A stretch of 64,000 bases of DNA. Origin: Lepidodermella squamata. Its lineage: Eukaryota > Gastrotricha. Shown here in pieces: positions 20,301 through 31,690 of the stretch. The first letter of the stretch is position 1, and each line of letters opens with the position of its first letter. A program made the translations under genes and the position numbers. The stretch spans positions 124,001-188,000 of the forward strand of contig JBLDXI010000023.1 in assembly GCA_047495785.1 (NCBI GenBank). The letters run 5' to 3'. The notes below the pieces were generated by a model. It saw only the letters and a program-made list of their open reading frames with translations. It had not been told where the DNA came from and did no database searches.

Positions 20301-23300
20301 GAAGAAAGAGGTGTGGCGACAATGGAGCAAGCGGCTATTCAACGTGCGACAGCTCGGTACGGCAATTCGGCAAAACGACAACTTGATATGATGAAAATCA
20401 CTGGATATTGGGAAACGACAACTCGGCAGGAATAAATTCACGTTTGATAAAGAGTGATTAAGTCCGAGAACGGGACAAAATGTCATGTCCTGCATTGAGC
20501 AATAATATTAGGGGTAAAAAGGCTATGCGAGCGGAGCAGGGTGCGAAGTACATGGGTGCTGGGGTGTCCAGTGCCCATTAGGCGTTTGTCGAGTTTCGAG
20601 TCGTCGTTTTCGATCGAATAACAAAATATTGCCGAATAGCCGAATTGTCGTTGCTCAATTGTCATTCAACCACACAAGGATATAAGCAATCGCCTAGTTT
20701 TAGATCTAAAAACCAAACCTAGGTAATTTAAAGCGTGCGCGGAAAGCCTGCATAGACTGTGCGCACTCTGGCGGCATACAAACAAACAAACAAACAAACA
20801 AACAACTTGTCCACTCACAAACGGTGACAGTATGGGGGTTCCCCCCGGCATATTACGATTAGTGACAGGGCTGCAAAACATGCACAACTTCCCGCGCACC
20901 GATTGAAATTTCCCGCTAAACCCGCTCGCGGTGTATTTTCCGTTTTGTATTTACATAACAATAAACAATAACCTCTTATTTGGTTTTAGTGCTCATTTTA
21001 TTCGTCTGCCGGCTCCTTGTGTGAGCATGAGAACTGCGAATTTACCACGACTTCATGTTTCGAGCGATTTTACGGGAGACTATTGGTGATATTTTACTAA
21101 ATTTTGTGTGTGCTCGCGTTACTGTGAATCATAAATTCATTACTTCAAGTTTAAGGACTCAGTTTTCGTAGGCCAACCGACGCGCGCGCTTAGGATAAAT
21201 GATTCTCTGATCGCACAAACCTGGCTTAAAAAGACAAAAATCAAGTTTTTGACGGTGAGGAATTTCACGAAACAAATTAGATATTCGGATTCGGCGTAAA
21301 AACTTAGGTACCTGTGCAAATTTGCGCACGATTATCTTCCAAAATGAAGAAGAAATGCGGTAGAAAAGTTTAACTGTGTGTGTGCGCGCACACACACACA
21401 CACACTGACGAAATTAAGTTTTATTCCCCCAATATATTCCCCATTTTTAATCGTAGTCGCGCGCAACTACGTTTTCTAGCTCAACTTTTTACGCTGAATC
21501 CGAATATCTAATTTGTTTCGTGAAATTCCTCACCGTCAAAAACTTGATTTTTTTCATATTATTCGCGATAAATGAATAAGTTTAGCATTTCCCCCGATTT
21601 CAAATATTCCATTGCCTAGAAAAATACAGCTGGACGTTGATTTCCCCAGAGAAATTGTATTTTCCAATTCTTCCCGGTAATGTTTTCTCCACATTTCCCG
21701 GTGATTTTTTGAATTTCCCAAGGCGAAATTTCCCGAAAATTTCCCGCTACGCGGCAAAATTTCCCGCGCACCCAGTGCGCCATTTTTGCATGTTTTCCAG
21801 CCCTGATTAGTGATAGATTTACTTTGCTTTTCAGGTAATGGGAAGTGTCATGCGTTTTACGGATTCGCCGTGGGACTACTACTACGGCGAGTCATTCCGC
21901 GACTTTTCAGGGCAGTCAATGCTACAGCTTCATCAGACTCTGGATGAGAAGGTTGAAACTCCCCAACTGTCATCCGGCTACGACTACTGGCCCGAGATCT
22001 GCTACGACAAAGCAATAGCCGTTGGTCTGGCTCTCAACGCAACCGAAGCAATTCTCAACAAAAGTAAGGTTTTATATCCGAAGACACCGCTGTAACAGAT
22101 TAGAATTTAACCGATTCTTCTATGGCGGAATATTTCTTCGCCACTTGAACCATTCTCGTTCTCCTAGACGAATCCACGTGCCTAGAAATATATCAGAGTA
22201 CCAAATCAGAGTTAAAGCGTTGGTGGACCCGAACTACGAGTGTTAAGAGTGGACTATCTCCCCGAGATGTTATCCTGGGCCCCGACTCATCTTACGTCAT
22301 GAACGCACTTGCCTAACTTGCCGTCATCTAAAATTGGGCAAGATAATCGCAAACTTTTGATAATGCCTTCGTCAGCAATGTTGAAATGTAGATGAGCGAT
22401 GAGCGAAATTATTAAGGGACCTTTTTATATTCCAAGGCTTTTTCGGAGGTTATGTTGTGTAAAATATAACCATGGCACAAAGGCCGCATTTCCATGCTTA
22501 CTGCTGTTGGAAGTCTTGGGAATTGTGGAATTATGATGGACGACCAGAGTCTCCAGAGTTCCGATCAATAGTACACGTGGTATCAATAGATGTTTCCCAT
22601 GTCTATGGTATGAACCAATATGAAAATTTATCAATTTTTCAGGAAATCAGACTTTGTCAGATTGGTTCACCCGACAGGAGCGGCATGCGTGGAGCGGGGA
22701 CGAAATAACGTCGATCATTAAGAAAGCCATTCTTGACACGTCCTTCGTTGGACTGAAGGCCAATTACGAGTTCAACCGATCAGCAGAGGCCGCGAGGTCG
22801 ATGTTTCCGATCAGCTTCGTCCAAACTCGAGTCGTTGGTATTGCAACAAAAACGGCAGTAATAGCGATTGCAGCGCCAGTCACCAACTCGGATCGCACTC
22901 TTTCGTTGAGGCCCCATGCTATGCAGTGGCGTACAAGAGGAAATGTGCCGCCAGTTGATTCGCTGAAGATTCTTCCAGTGATGCAACCCCCTATACCAAT
23001 AGCTATGAATTTATTCCTGAAAGGTAATGAGCTGCTTATAAAATCTAGGCGACTTGGGCTTATGTGTTTCTATTTTGGGGAACAGCTGCTGGGTCAATAC
23101 TGGTTTGTTCGGCTGCACTTCTACTGGAATTGCCGCATGTAAAGAAATTCGCCACATTGAGACGAAGGGTTAACTGGAACGGGAGACTCATGCTGATTGG
23201 GGACATTTTACTACTAATGCATGGTATTGCGGTACCATTTAGCTCACCAGCCCAGACCGCTGAGCTGTGCGCTGCCCAGGCTGTGATATGGATTCTAGGC

Positions 23301-24000
23301 TTCTCTCTGGCCATCTCAGCCTGCAACGAGCACCTGATGCGTAGTAGCGCAGTGATTAGCCACAAGCGCGTTTTCCGAGGCTTGCCGTGCCTGCTTTGGA
23401 CCCTGCTACAAGCCTGCCTGTTCGCTATTGTCCTCGGACTATCGTGGACTAGAGTAACAAAAACAGCCCTCAGCGTTCAAGAGACAGACAACGAAGGCCG
23501 TGTTGCTATCAGAGAGTTTCGTTACGATTGCACTTTCGAATTTTTCGATTCAGTAGCGTCGACCGCCGTTTTCGGAGTTGCGCTCATTCTGCACGCGCTC
23601 ATGTTGACTTTTCTGGTCAAATCAGCGTTGAGAGCTGTCAAGTATGAAGCATTAAGACATGTGAGTTATAAACGTAAACCTTATTTGATGGAGGACTAAG
23701 TTAGTTTGATTTCAGCATCAAGTAGCAGCTCGCCGTTTCAACTGGATCGCTGCGTTTGCTTTCGGTGGCTTCGGCCTGGTCGTTGCTTCTGCTCTGATTG
23801 TCGTTCTCGACATGTGGAATACGCAACACGTCGCGTCAACCATCGCTTTGGCTTCGATATGCTTCGTGGCCCTAAATCAGGCGGCTATTCTTAAGCATTT
23901 GATGCAGAAGCCGGTTGCTACCGCGCACCAAGGTCTTCAGAGTTCTGCAGCACCAGCAGTAGTTGTTATCAACGTTCGTCCTGCCGGAAAAACGAGCTGA
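17341..24000 (+). CDS. Receptor D: GABA-B-like class C GPCR, 8 exons, about 786 aa
   Basis: Exons 17341-17613, 17678-17830, 17887-18060, 18124-18414, 21835-22063, 22643-23023, 23086-23660, 23716-24000; frames agree at every junction (total 787 codons with stop). Intron 3 (18061-18123) uses a GC-AG donor, GCAAGT. Intron 4 is 3.4 kb and packed with repeats and a hAT-type element; intron 5 is 579 bp; the others are 55-64 bp. The product has a signal peptide (1-18), a Venus-flytrap region with CDDG...FPLVLTAECG, GFHGPKYVFLYYGW and ADWC, then seven membrane segments, with AQAVIWILGFSLAISA matching the GABA-B TM3 pattern. It has three introns not found in B. A truncated copy, D', is at 41765-42543. 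The exon 4 to exon 5 junction across the large intron is the least certain. Confidence 0.75.
19140..20073. repeat. Degenerate tandem repeat, three units about 400-440 bp apart, inside intron 4 of receptor D
   Basis: Three related blocks at 19140-19228, 19579-19662 and 19980-20073 share GTTGCCACTTGCCACCATTT, then AAAATGGGACAAATGG, CAACCAG.GAGTTA and AGAGTCTCAA. The first and third are nearly identical; the middle one is diverged. The first and third are also preceded by CTCGTAAAACTGCGGCAA. No coding frame is conserved. Confidence 0.65.
20778..20804. repeat. (CAAA)n microsatellite
   Basis: About six and a half uninterrupted copies of a 4-bp unit (ACAAACAAACAAAC...), within intron 4 of receptor D. 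Confidence 0.9.
20866..21805. mobile_element. Non-autonomous hAT-type transposon, 940 bp, with 8-bp target duplication
   Basis: The left end CAGGGCTGCAAAACATGCA is matched in inverse orientation by TGCATGTTTTCCAGCCCTG at the right end. Perfect 8-bp direct repeats ATTAGTGA flank it at 20858-20865 and 21806-21813. CAGGG termini plus an 8-bp duplication are the hallmark of the hAT superfamily. The subterminal regions are rich in TTTCCCG. There is no transposase gene. It sits in intron 4 of receptor D just before exon 5, so its right edge is only 21 bp from the acceptor. Confidence 0.88.
21236..21552. repeat. Foldback (long inverted repeat) nested in the hAT element
   Basis: The left arm from 21236 (AAAAATCAAGTTTTTGACGG...) is repeated inverted up to 21552, with arms of about 70 bp that include GATATTCGGATTC / GAATCCGAATATC. 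The loop contains a GT/CA-alternating stretch (GTGTGTGTGCGCGCACACAC). It would form a long hairpin. Confidence 0.8.
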
Positions 24001-24917
24001 AGGGCCATTGATTTCGCCATAACGTGACTGGTTTCTAAATCTGGATAACCCCTTTTACCTTAATGATACTGTTAATAGTGTTGTTACCCGGACGGTTAAA
24101 CGTATACGAAAAGATGACTTGCAAAAATGTTCTCTTGTCAAATTCAAATGTTCAGATGGAGCTGTTATCTGTTATAAGTATCTATATTAACTTTGATACT
24201 GGGCCCTTGAGAAATAAGGCTCGCTACGCCTGGGGTATGCGCAACTAATTTCTGATATTAAGCTTTTGTGTTGCCCTTGATTCTCTACCTTCCGCTGAAG
24301 GGGAGTCTGAAGATGATGAATATGCATCTCGTAGCTTTACCTAACTGAATTAACCTCTCTTCGCAGTTTTACTCGAAATAGTAAGCGAAATCAAAGCGAT
24401 CAGGTTCGCTCGAATAATCTTCGATAGCACTCTCAATCAAGGCGATAGCGAGTGATTTTGATTTCTGCTGGGTTTTAGAATCCCTTGTCTCAACATCGTG
24501 AAAAGGACTAGCAACCTTGATGAAGTTAATTTTACGCCCCGTTACCTGTTTCTTATTCTTGACGATCAAAGACCATGTATGAATGTGAGTTTTATTTTGA
24601 TCTATCGATAAAATGTTGTCCGTGATTCACCGATTGATAGATGAAGGCGATAAAGTGTGCTTTGGTTCCATTGTATGTTGCATGATAATCTCTCTCGTTC
24701 GTGGTAACTTGAAGCAAACGATTTCAAACAGCATTTTGTAACTCGAGAAGTATCTATTGTTAGGAGTGCTTCTTGAATAACACTTGCGTTAAGCCTCCGC
24801 ATTCATTGCGCCAAATCCTTCCGAAACAAAAATAGCGGTGAAGTGCAGAGTTCAGGCTACTAGTAAGCATTAAGTTTGCTAAAGATCTGGGTGTAGCTGA
24901 ATAAGATATTTCAGAAT
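24001..24917. other. Intergenic spacer between receptors D and C
   Basis: About 0.9 kb with no supported gene or RNA. It should hold the 3' UTR of D and the promoter of C. Confidence 0.4.
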
Positions 24918-26756
24918 ATGCGTGTTGCACAGCTTTCAATTGCTGCATGCTTGTTCGCCATTGTAACGATGGCGTTCAAATCTACGAGATTGCGAATCGA
25001 TTTCATTACCACATTGGCACAAAACGATGCCAAACAGGTGCAAGCTATGAAAGCAATTGCGGGATATGTGACCGAAAGAGTCAATGGAAGAAGCGACATT
25101 CTGCATGACTACGCTATCGAAATCAATTTCCGCGAGGAAATGCTCGGTTTTCAGGCCACATCGCGCCTCGTTGAGATTGACCGCGATTCAACGAGCCTGC
25201 GATCTCCAATCATCGCTGGGCCGGGTATTTCTACCGGTTGCAAAGCTGTCGGTCCCGTGTTACAACACATGTACACCATTGCCGTCTCCCCAATTTGTGT
25301 CGCATCTTTTCTCTACGACAATCCTTTGATGCCAAATATGTTTATGACCCTGCCAAGTGCAAAAAACTTGGTTATGTCCATCCTGGTTTTCCTCGAGAAA
25401 ATCGGAAAATGGCGGAAAATCGGGATTTTGACGGCGACAAACATTTTGGAGTTCTCATCAGCTCTATATTTATTTGATCAAGCTGCAGCCAACGGCATCA
25501 AAGTTCCAGTTTTCGATACCATGAATGAGGTAACCCCGGAGCTTGTTGCTAATTTCAGGCAAACCGGAATTCGAATAATCGTAATACCTACAAGCACCAG
25601 TTCATTGGTCTCACAGTTTCTGTGCGAGGCTCATCGAGCTGGCATTCATGGGCCTCGTTATGTTTTCCTGTCCTTTTCGCTCGCATTCACTCTCAACCCG
25701 CCAGCCGGTTGCCAAACATCTGTTTTGATGCAACAAGCCAGACAAGCGTTTTACTATGGAAATTCAGCAAAATCTCGCGATTACGCGAAGGTCGGAGACC
25801 TAGGGGATACGGCCCAGCAGTTGGAAGTATTCTTAGCTAATTCGACTCAGTTAAGACCTGAGGATTACTTAAATTCTTACGTAACCTGGGACACGCTGTC
25901 GAACGTGATAATGGCCCTCAATGAAACAGAGCGGCGATTAAAATCTGATTTCAGTCTCTCCTTGAAAGACTACCCAAAACACCCAGAAAAAGTGGCTGCA
26001 GTAGCGAGAGATTCCATTCTGACATCGGAGTTCAACGGATTGAGAGTTGGTAGGATGAAATACAGCAAAACTGGCGGGATCTTGGGGGATTTTCGAGTCG
26101 TGACAAATTGGTCGCCACTCAACGGTCTTCAACAGGTGTTCACGGTGCTACAGGGTAATAATTTCACTTTTGAGCGCGAATGGCAGATGACTAGCTATGA
26201 AATAGCAAACACTGCGAATTTTTCGTGGATCACTGGCTCGCCTCCATTTGATGAGCCAAGAATTGAAAACACATCACTATCGGCCAAATGTTCTGTTGTT
26301 GTCGCTGTTTGGACGCTATCCATTGGAATTTCGGCCCTCATAATTATCTACAGCATTTCGCGCATTGTGAAAAACAAGCTGCCCGCCCTAAGGTCGAATA
26401 TCGTCGCCCTGTTAGGATGTCTGACACTCAACTCCTCGGCGATACTCCTCACTTACGAGCCAGTGCCATCTATTCAAATCTCAAGTTTCATGCTGCTAGG
26501 CCTCGGTGTATCTTTAATTTGCAGTAGTTCAACAGCGCGTTTGTTTATATGGAACGCCAACGCGAGGAAATCGAACGGGCAAGTATCGAGGTCTGCTTTT
26601 CGCAGCACAGTGCGAACTTCACGGAGATTCACCTCTGTCGAAGTACAGTTCGATCATCGAGTCACACAGGTGGTACACCTTCAGAATGATCAGCTCGACG
26701 TGAAAATCCTAGGCTTTAGCCTTGCGCTGTTTGTTCCGAGCGCATGTCTTCTAGCA
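24918..26756 (+). pseudogene. Receptor C, 3'-truncated: GABA-B-like class C GPCR lacking the last membrane segments
   Basis: An intronless frame starts at the ATG at 24918, with the same leader and flytrap as receptor A (MAFKSTRLRIDFIT, GPGISTGCKA, GKWRKIGI). It encodes a full Venus-flytrap domain (about residues 20-450) and membrane segments 1-3, then enters TM4 (FSLALFVPSACLLA) and at 26756 jumps into unrelated sequence. The frame happens to stay open to 26885 and would add about 43 unrelated residues. The missing 3' part (TM4-TM7) exists as a near-identical, overlapping fragment at 45968-46760. No other disabling change was seen, so the truncation may be recent. It could still make a membrane-tethered binding protein, but not a seven-helix receptor. 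Confidence 0.8.
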
Positions 26757-28755
26757 ACTCATGTCCAAGCGGAGCTGTCACGTGGAGCACGCGTTTCAAC
26801 TTCAACACAAACAGCGACCGGTGGCTGGCGCAAGTCGCCATTTCGCGAGACGACATCGTGTTTCCGCTGTGACACGATCTGCTGAAGGCGATGGCATTGC
26901 GAAATCGGACTATTCAGTGGACGGCCAGGGAAATAGAGTCTTATAATATTGCTTATCGCGATGAAGCGATGAACACAGCGATAAAAAGCAAACAACCCAA
27001 CACTAAAGACAACCCAAATGTTCACATCCGTTTATTAGCTATGCGAACAAGGAATCGACGAGCAGTTCAACGAACAATGCGAAAGTATCGTTCAACTCAA
27101 GAACTACAGAGACGTATAGGTGATGTAGAACAAAAATGATCTTAGATTATCATATGAAAATAATAGATCATATTAAATCAGGTATTCATGATCGCATGTT
27201 TTAAGGATGGTTCAATTTCAACGATCGAGTTCCGAAGCGATTCATAGGCTGCGTTGATATTGTTGAGTTCGCCCGAAATGTGCAGCTAATCGACTCGCAA
27301 TCGACTCGCAGATAGATTTCGACAAGGCTGAAACACAAATCAAATTAAAAAATCGATGGAAAAAATTTAATAATTGATTGGCATAATTTGATAATAGAAA
27401 AAATCGAAAAAGAGGGACATTTTTGAACTTTCTGAAAGGATTAACTGAAAAGGATATTTTTTCAAATTAAAACCCTCATAAATTTTCATGGCTCTTAAAC
27501 TTGCGAAAATCATTCGAAATTTATGCGCAATATGCAAATGAAAATTGGAAGAATTACTTTTTCTCTGTGGATTGAGAAAATCTCAAACGTATCTCAAACG
27601 AAAATCTCAAACGTAACAGCAATTCCTCCGAAATTGAATTTTGCGAAATTAGTAAGGGTGCGTCAAGTGCGCTATCTAAATTTATCGCCTCCAAGTATCG
27701 ATTTTAGAAATAAGTGATTTTCCCGATATTGGTTTTTCAAACAATTTTGTGGTGCAATCATGCAATTTTGTGAACATTTCGGGAATATCAAGTCCGATAA
27801 ATTTTCCAGTAACCGTGGAAGAGTTTAGAAGAGTACGCGAACGCCCTAATGCTGAATGCTAAAATGCTGTTCAGAATTCAAAATTTGAATTTTTAAGGTA
27901 TCAAGGAAAAAAATTCGGAAAATCAGTATCAGATTGATTATGAGTGTTTTCCGATCCAAATGGGAACTCATTCATTAAGTAAATTTTCGATGCTCTAATG
28001 AAAAGGCTGATAATTTTGCCAATCCGGTAAAAATAAATGAGGAAATTCCTACCAAGCCATCAGAGCCAACGCCCTCGCTAACCAATCATTCGAAATTCAA
28101 GGGTAACACGCGGTCGTCTATCATGGTTGGGTTTCATGGGTTGGGGCCAGTGGTGGCGCCCGCGGTTGGCGACACTGGCTCCGCATGGCCACGCTCGTCG
28201 TAGTCGTGTTGGCGCATTCCGTGAAGGCCACGCTCGCTAGTCGCTGTTTTGAGCGCGAGAATGTCACCTCGTCCAATCGATTCGAGCAATTGAAATCTGA
28301 AAATAAGAAAAAATGGCTGTAAAAATTCTTGTTGGAATATTCGTCGAGAAGTCCGAAGTGAAGTATAAATAAGTATAAATTATCTTATAAAGTATCTCAC
28401 TGTGTCAAACATTTTGCCAAACCCCACTTTTCACTTATTTTCGGTCAAATAAGATAAGTTCCATAATATTCCTGAAAAGAAATCCGAATTGTGTCTGAAT
28501 TTTGTAGACCTAGACTTTGACTTGCATAGAATTATCGGCGGTCTTACATTGAATTTTCGTCGGTAATAGAAGGATAGAGAATAGGAAATAGGTTGGTAAT
28601 TAAAAAAAGGGTCAAGCTATTCGTACATAACTATGTAAGAGAAAATTGTTATTCGTACATAGGTTTTCTCGATTTTTCTGCAGTGTGGAAAGTCAAATTA
28701 GACGGTAGCATCATGAATTTTACAGGCAGACGCATCAAAGGGACAGCTACATATA
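26757..28755. other. Gene-poor sequence after the receptor C breakpoint
   Basis: Unrelated to the end of receptor C in the second block. I see no convincing gene. 26757-27140 could be transposon-derived, but no motif is recognisable. Confidence 0.35.
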
Positions 28756-29008
28756 CAGCGTGTCCCAGAAGTTGCGCAACTATTTTTTCATTTTGGCTGT
28801 GATGATCGGTATTTTACCCGGTAGGAAAGAATTTCTCCGGATTTTTTTAATCCCAGTTGCAAGTGACATACTTGATTTATATTCTCGTGATTTTTTTTAA
28901 TTTTCTAAAAATTGTCTAGCCTTGAGATGTGACTTTGTCTGTCATGATAGAGTTTCTGAACCCTTTTCCGTGTATTTTCTTTGCTTGCGTTACTTATGGG
29001 ACACGCTG
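28756..29008. mobile_element. 253-bp MITE with TA target duplication
   Basis: The left end CAGCGTGTCCCAGAAGTTGC is mirrored by TTACTTATGGGACACGCTG at the right end, with TA at 28754-28755 and 29009-29010. Terminal similarity extends about 24 bp (AAGT..CGCAA). TA target and small size fit a Tc1/mariner-type MITE. No coding capacity. Confidence 0.8.
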
Positions 29009-29424
29009 TAGTAGGTAAATGTCGTTGAATCATCACCAAAAGTCTTCAATAATTATTGAAGTGAACTTGAAGCTGAAAGTACTGGAAATTGCCGTCGTTC
29101 ATTCCTTTCAAGCGCTGATAGGATTGTGACGAAAGTGTCAATTATTAAGCAGATTAAACTTGACATTCGCGCGAGTTTGAACCATCAAGAAGCTGCGCTG
29201 AAATGCGCGAAATTTGGCCGCTGCCTTGTCATCGGGCCTGCCCTGTATTTTAAATTAATGACCTAGAGGCTCGGCCTTGTAAATTTACTCGTTTCGCTCC
29301 TCGTTTTTCGTTGAAATCACCAGTCATTTTAGCAAAAACAGCAAAAAAGTAGTCCATCCTTGGCAGTTCCAGGGTCCAAGATCGCACTCTGGACATTCCG
29401 TTCAACCCGGGATTCCCTCAAAAG

Positions 29425-29460
29425 GGTATAGACGCTCAGTCGCGGGAAAGTAAAACAATA
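29425..29460. repeat. Dispersed repeat pair, copy 1
   Basis: The stretch TATAGACGCTCAG(T/C)CGCGG followed by GAAGTAAAACAATA-like sequence occurs here and again at 32615-32648 in the same orientation, in otherwise unrelated surroundings. It is likely the remnant of a dispersed element. Confidence 0.55.
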
Positions 29461-29834
29461 CAAGCATTTTCATTCCGTTAAACAAAGATTAATCATTTTA
29501 ATGAGATCTACGAAAGAAGAATTTATCCCATTTTTATGCTGGAAAGAAGGTGAAAATTATCGGAGAATGTTGACAAGCACAGATTCTTCTAATCATCATG
29601 CCGATTTAGGAACGCGAACGAAATGGCTTTGAATGAGTCGAATTGGGAACATTTCAATGCGAAAATGATAAAGCAAATCAGGGCAAAACTTTTTTAGGAA
29701 GGTAAATTTACAGGAAATTATGATAATTATTATGAATTTTTCAATTTTGATTTGAGACAATTTTACATATCGATCAACAATATAAAACCCATAAATTAAA
29801 AAAAAATGCCAACTTCCCGCTTAATGGGCTGTGT

Positions 29835-30389
29835 CTTTTTTAATCTAACCATAATTTTGTCTTGATAATGGATAATTTTGGAAATTTTCGTGTAATTCGG
29901 AAAATATCTTTTTCCATCTAACCAGGGATTCGACCCTTCAATAACTCAGGTAAAAATCTTTCGCTTTCTTTCGCTTCAAAGGTGGAATTATTCCTCCTAA
30001 GTATTGTCCCAATGTCCTGGGATGTTCCTGTCAAGTTCCACCCCTAATTTTGCCAATTTGAATGCTTTGCCGAGAGAGATTCGATGAGAGCCGCTTAATC
30101 ACTCTGCTAAAATGGCTTGATCCGGGACCAGAACGAAAAAATCAACTATAAAGTCTACCCGTCGGCTGGGGTATGGGATGCGTAAAATGGGATAAAATAC
30201 ATAAGACCTAGCTACTAAAATAAAAAAAACAAGGTTAGCACCGATCCTGATTGTATGAAGGGTTAATTTAGACCCGTACTGCGTTTTCCAGTCTGGTTAG
30301 ATGAAAAAAGATGTTGATTAGATGGATAAAGATATCAAAACTTATTTCGATGAAAAAAGATGTGAAAACTCGGTTAGATGAAAAAAGAT
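29835..30389. repeat. Cluster of an 18-bp motif in both orientations
   Basis: GGTTAGATGAAAAAAGAT occurs at 30295-30312 and 30372-30389, with a weaker copy around 30346. Its reverse complement appears at 29835-29850 (one base short) and 29906-29923 (ATCTTTTTCCATCTAACC). The surrounding sequence is AT-rich and non-coding. Confidence 0.6.
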
Positions 30390-31452
30390 TAACCCGCTTA
30401 ATGTACCTGTGATTTTTCGTCGACGAAGTGGAGGGAATTAATGAAAAAATAATTTTGTTAGGGGCGCCCCTTGTTTAATTTGTGACTTTTTGCGAACATT
30501 CAAAGCAAAAAAATTCATCATGAGAAATGGAATTATAATCTTGTCAAGCAATTTTTAAATTTCTAGCAGTCTGAAAAATAGGAAATAATCGCTTTTTTTC
30601 AGCCCCCTATAGACAAGTGACAACGAAAAATGACGCAAAATTCAAATTTCGCTGTTTTTCTCATTTTTGTTTCATTCGCAGCACCTACAGCCAAATGGCC
30701 AAAACACGATACTTGGTTTCCTTAAAAATAATGTAGTACTCCACAGCTCCAATGTAGTACAATTTTCCACAATCGTTGACTAAAACGTGGCCAACAAAAA
30801 CTCTCAGCTATCGATGATGTGGCCAAATAATATCACATAGCCATTCTTAACAACCTGTTGAAAAAGTCGACTAAAATTCCAATTTTAAACTACCTAACCA
30901 AGAGATTCTAGTTCAATTTTACAAATTTGAGGGAGCATTTCACGTTGAAAAATGGCTCCGAAAGACAGGATACTACAACCTTTCTTCAAATTGCGAACAA
31001 AAATCGCGTCAAGACTTCGAACTGCAAGGCTAGGTGAAATACGAGTTCATGTTTTTAATTCGATTTCAATTTTAATTCGATAAATCCCCATAAACTCAGC
31101 ACGAAACCTCGAACCCGAATTTCTTTAATTTCCCTAAGAAAACAATTTTCTAACCTTTATGAATGGTTGTGGGAGTGTTTCGGAATTTGATAGCTGCTGA
31201 ATCGGCTCGGGAAATCCATAGAATGCCTTTGTTTTCAGCGATCATGAGATGCGAGAGAGCAGGTCGAAGCCGCGGGTTTACAGATCGAAATTAGCGTTGA
31301 AACCTTGAGAGAAAATAGAAAAATATATCAACTGGTTTTTTTGCAAGTCAATGCAGATGACGGCGATGTCAAATTAGACCACTATCCAAAGTAATAAAAT
31401 AATTACTCAAGAGCTCGAACGAAAAGCTACAAAAAAATCCTCAACACTTATT
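30390..31452. other. AT-rich non-coding stretch
   Basis: About 1 kb with frequent stops in all frames; I see nothing that I can support as a gene or element. Confidence 0.35.
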
Positions 31453-31690
31453 GCGATTTTTTCCGTACTTTTTCAGCATATCGTTAGCGGCGTTGAAATA
31501 CTCGGATTTAGGCTTGTTTACATCCGTTTCAATGTCACGGGTGACAAGTGAAAAGCAGTTTTTTTCAACGTGAATGAAGAGGCAAAAACAAAATACTTGT
31601 TACTTGTCGCCTATCACCTTGAAATGGAAGTAAACAGGCCTAAATCCGAGTTATTCAACGTCGCTATCGATATGTACGGAAAAAATCGGC
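31453..31690. repeat. 240-bp foldback element with about 95-bp imperfect arms
   Basis: The left arm GCGATTTTTTCCGTACTTTT...CGTTGAAATACTCGGATTTAGG is repeated inverted as CCTAAATCCGAGTTATTCAACG...GTACGGAAAAAATCGGC. The match continues through CTGTTTAC and the GGTGA region toward a short central loop. It has no coding potential and would form a long hairpin. Confidence 0.75.

Noticed and set aside
26757-27140. Possible transposon-encoded protein after the receptor C breakpoint
   Set aside because: Short basic frames without any motif I can name.
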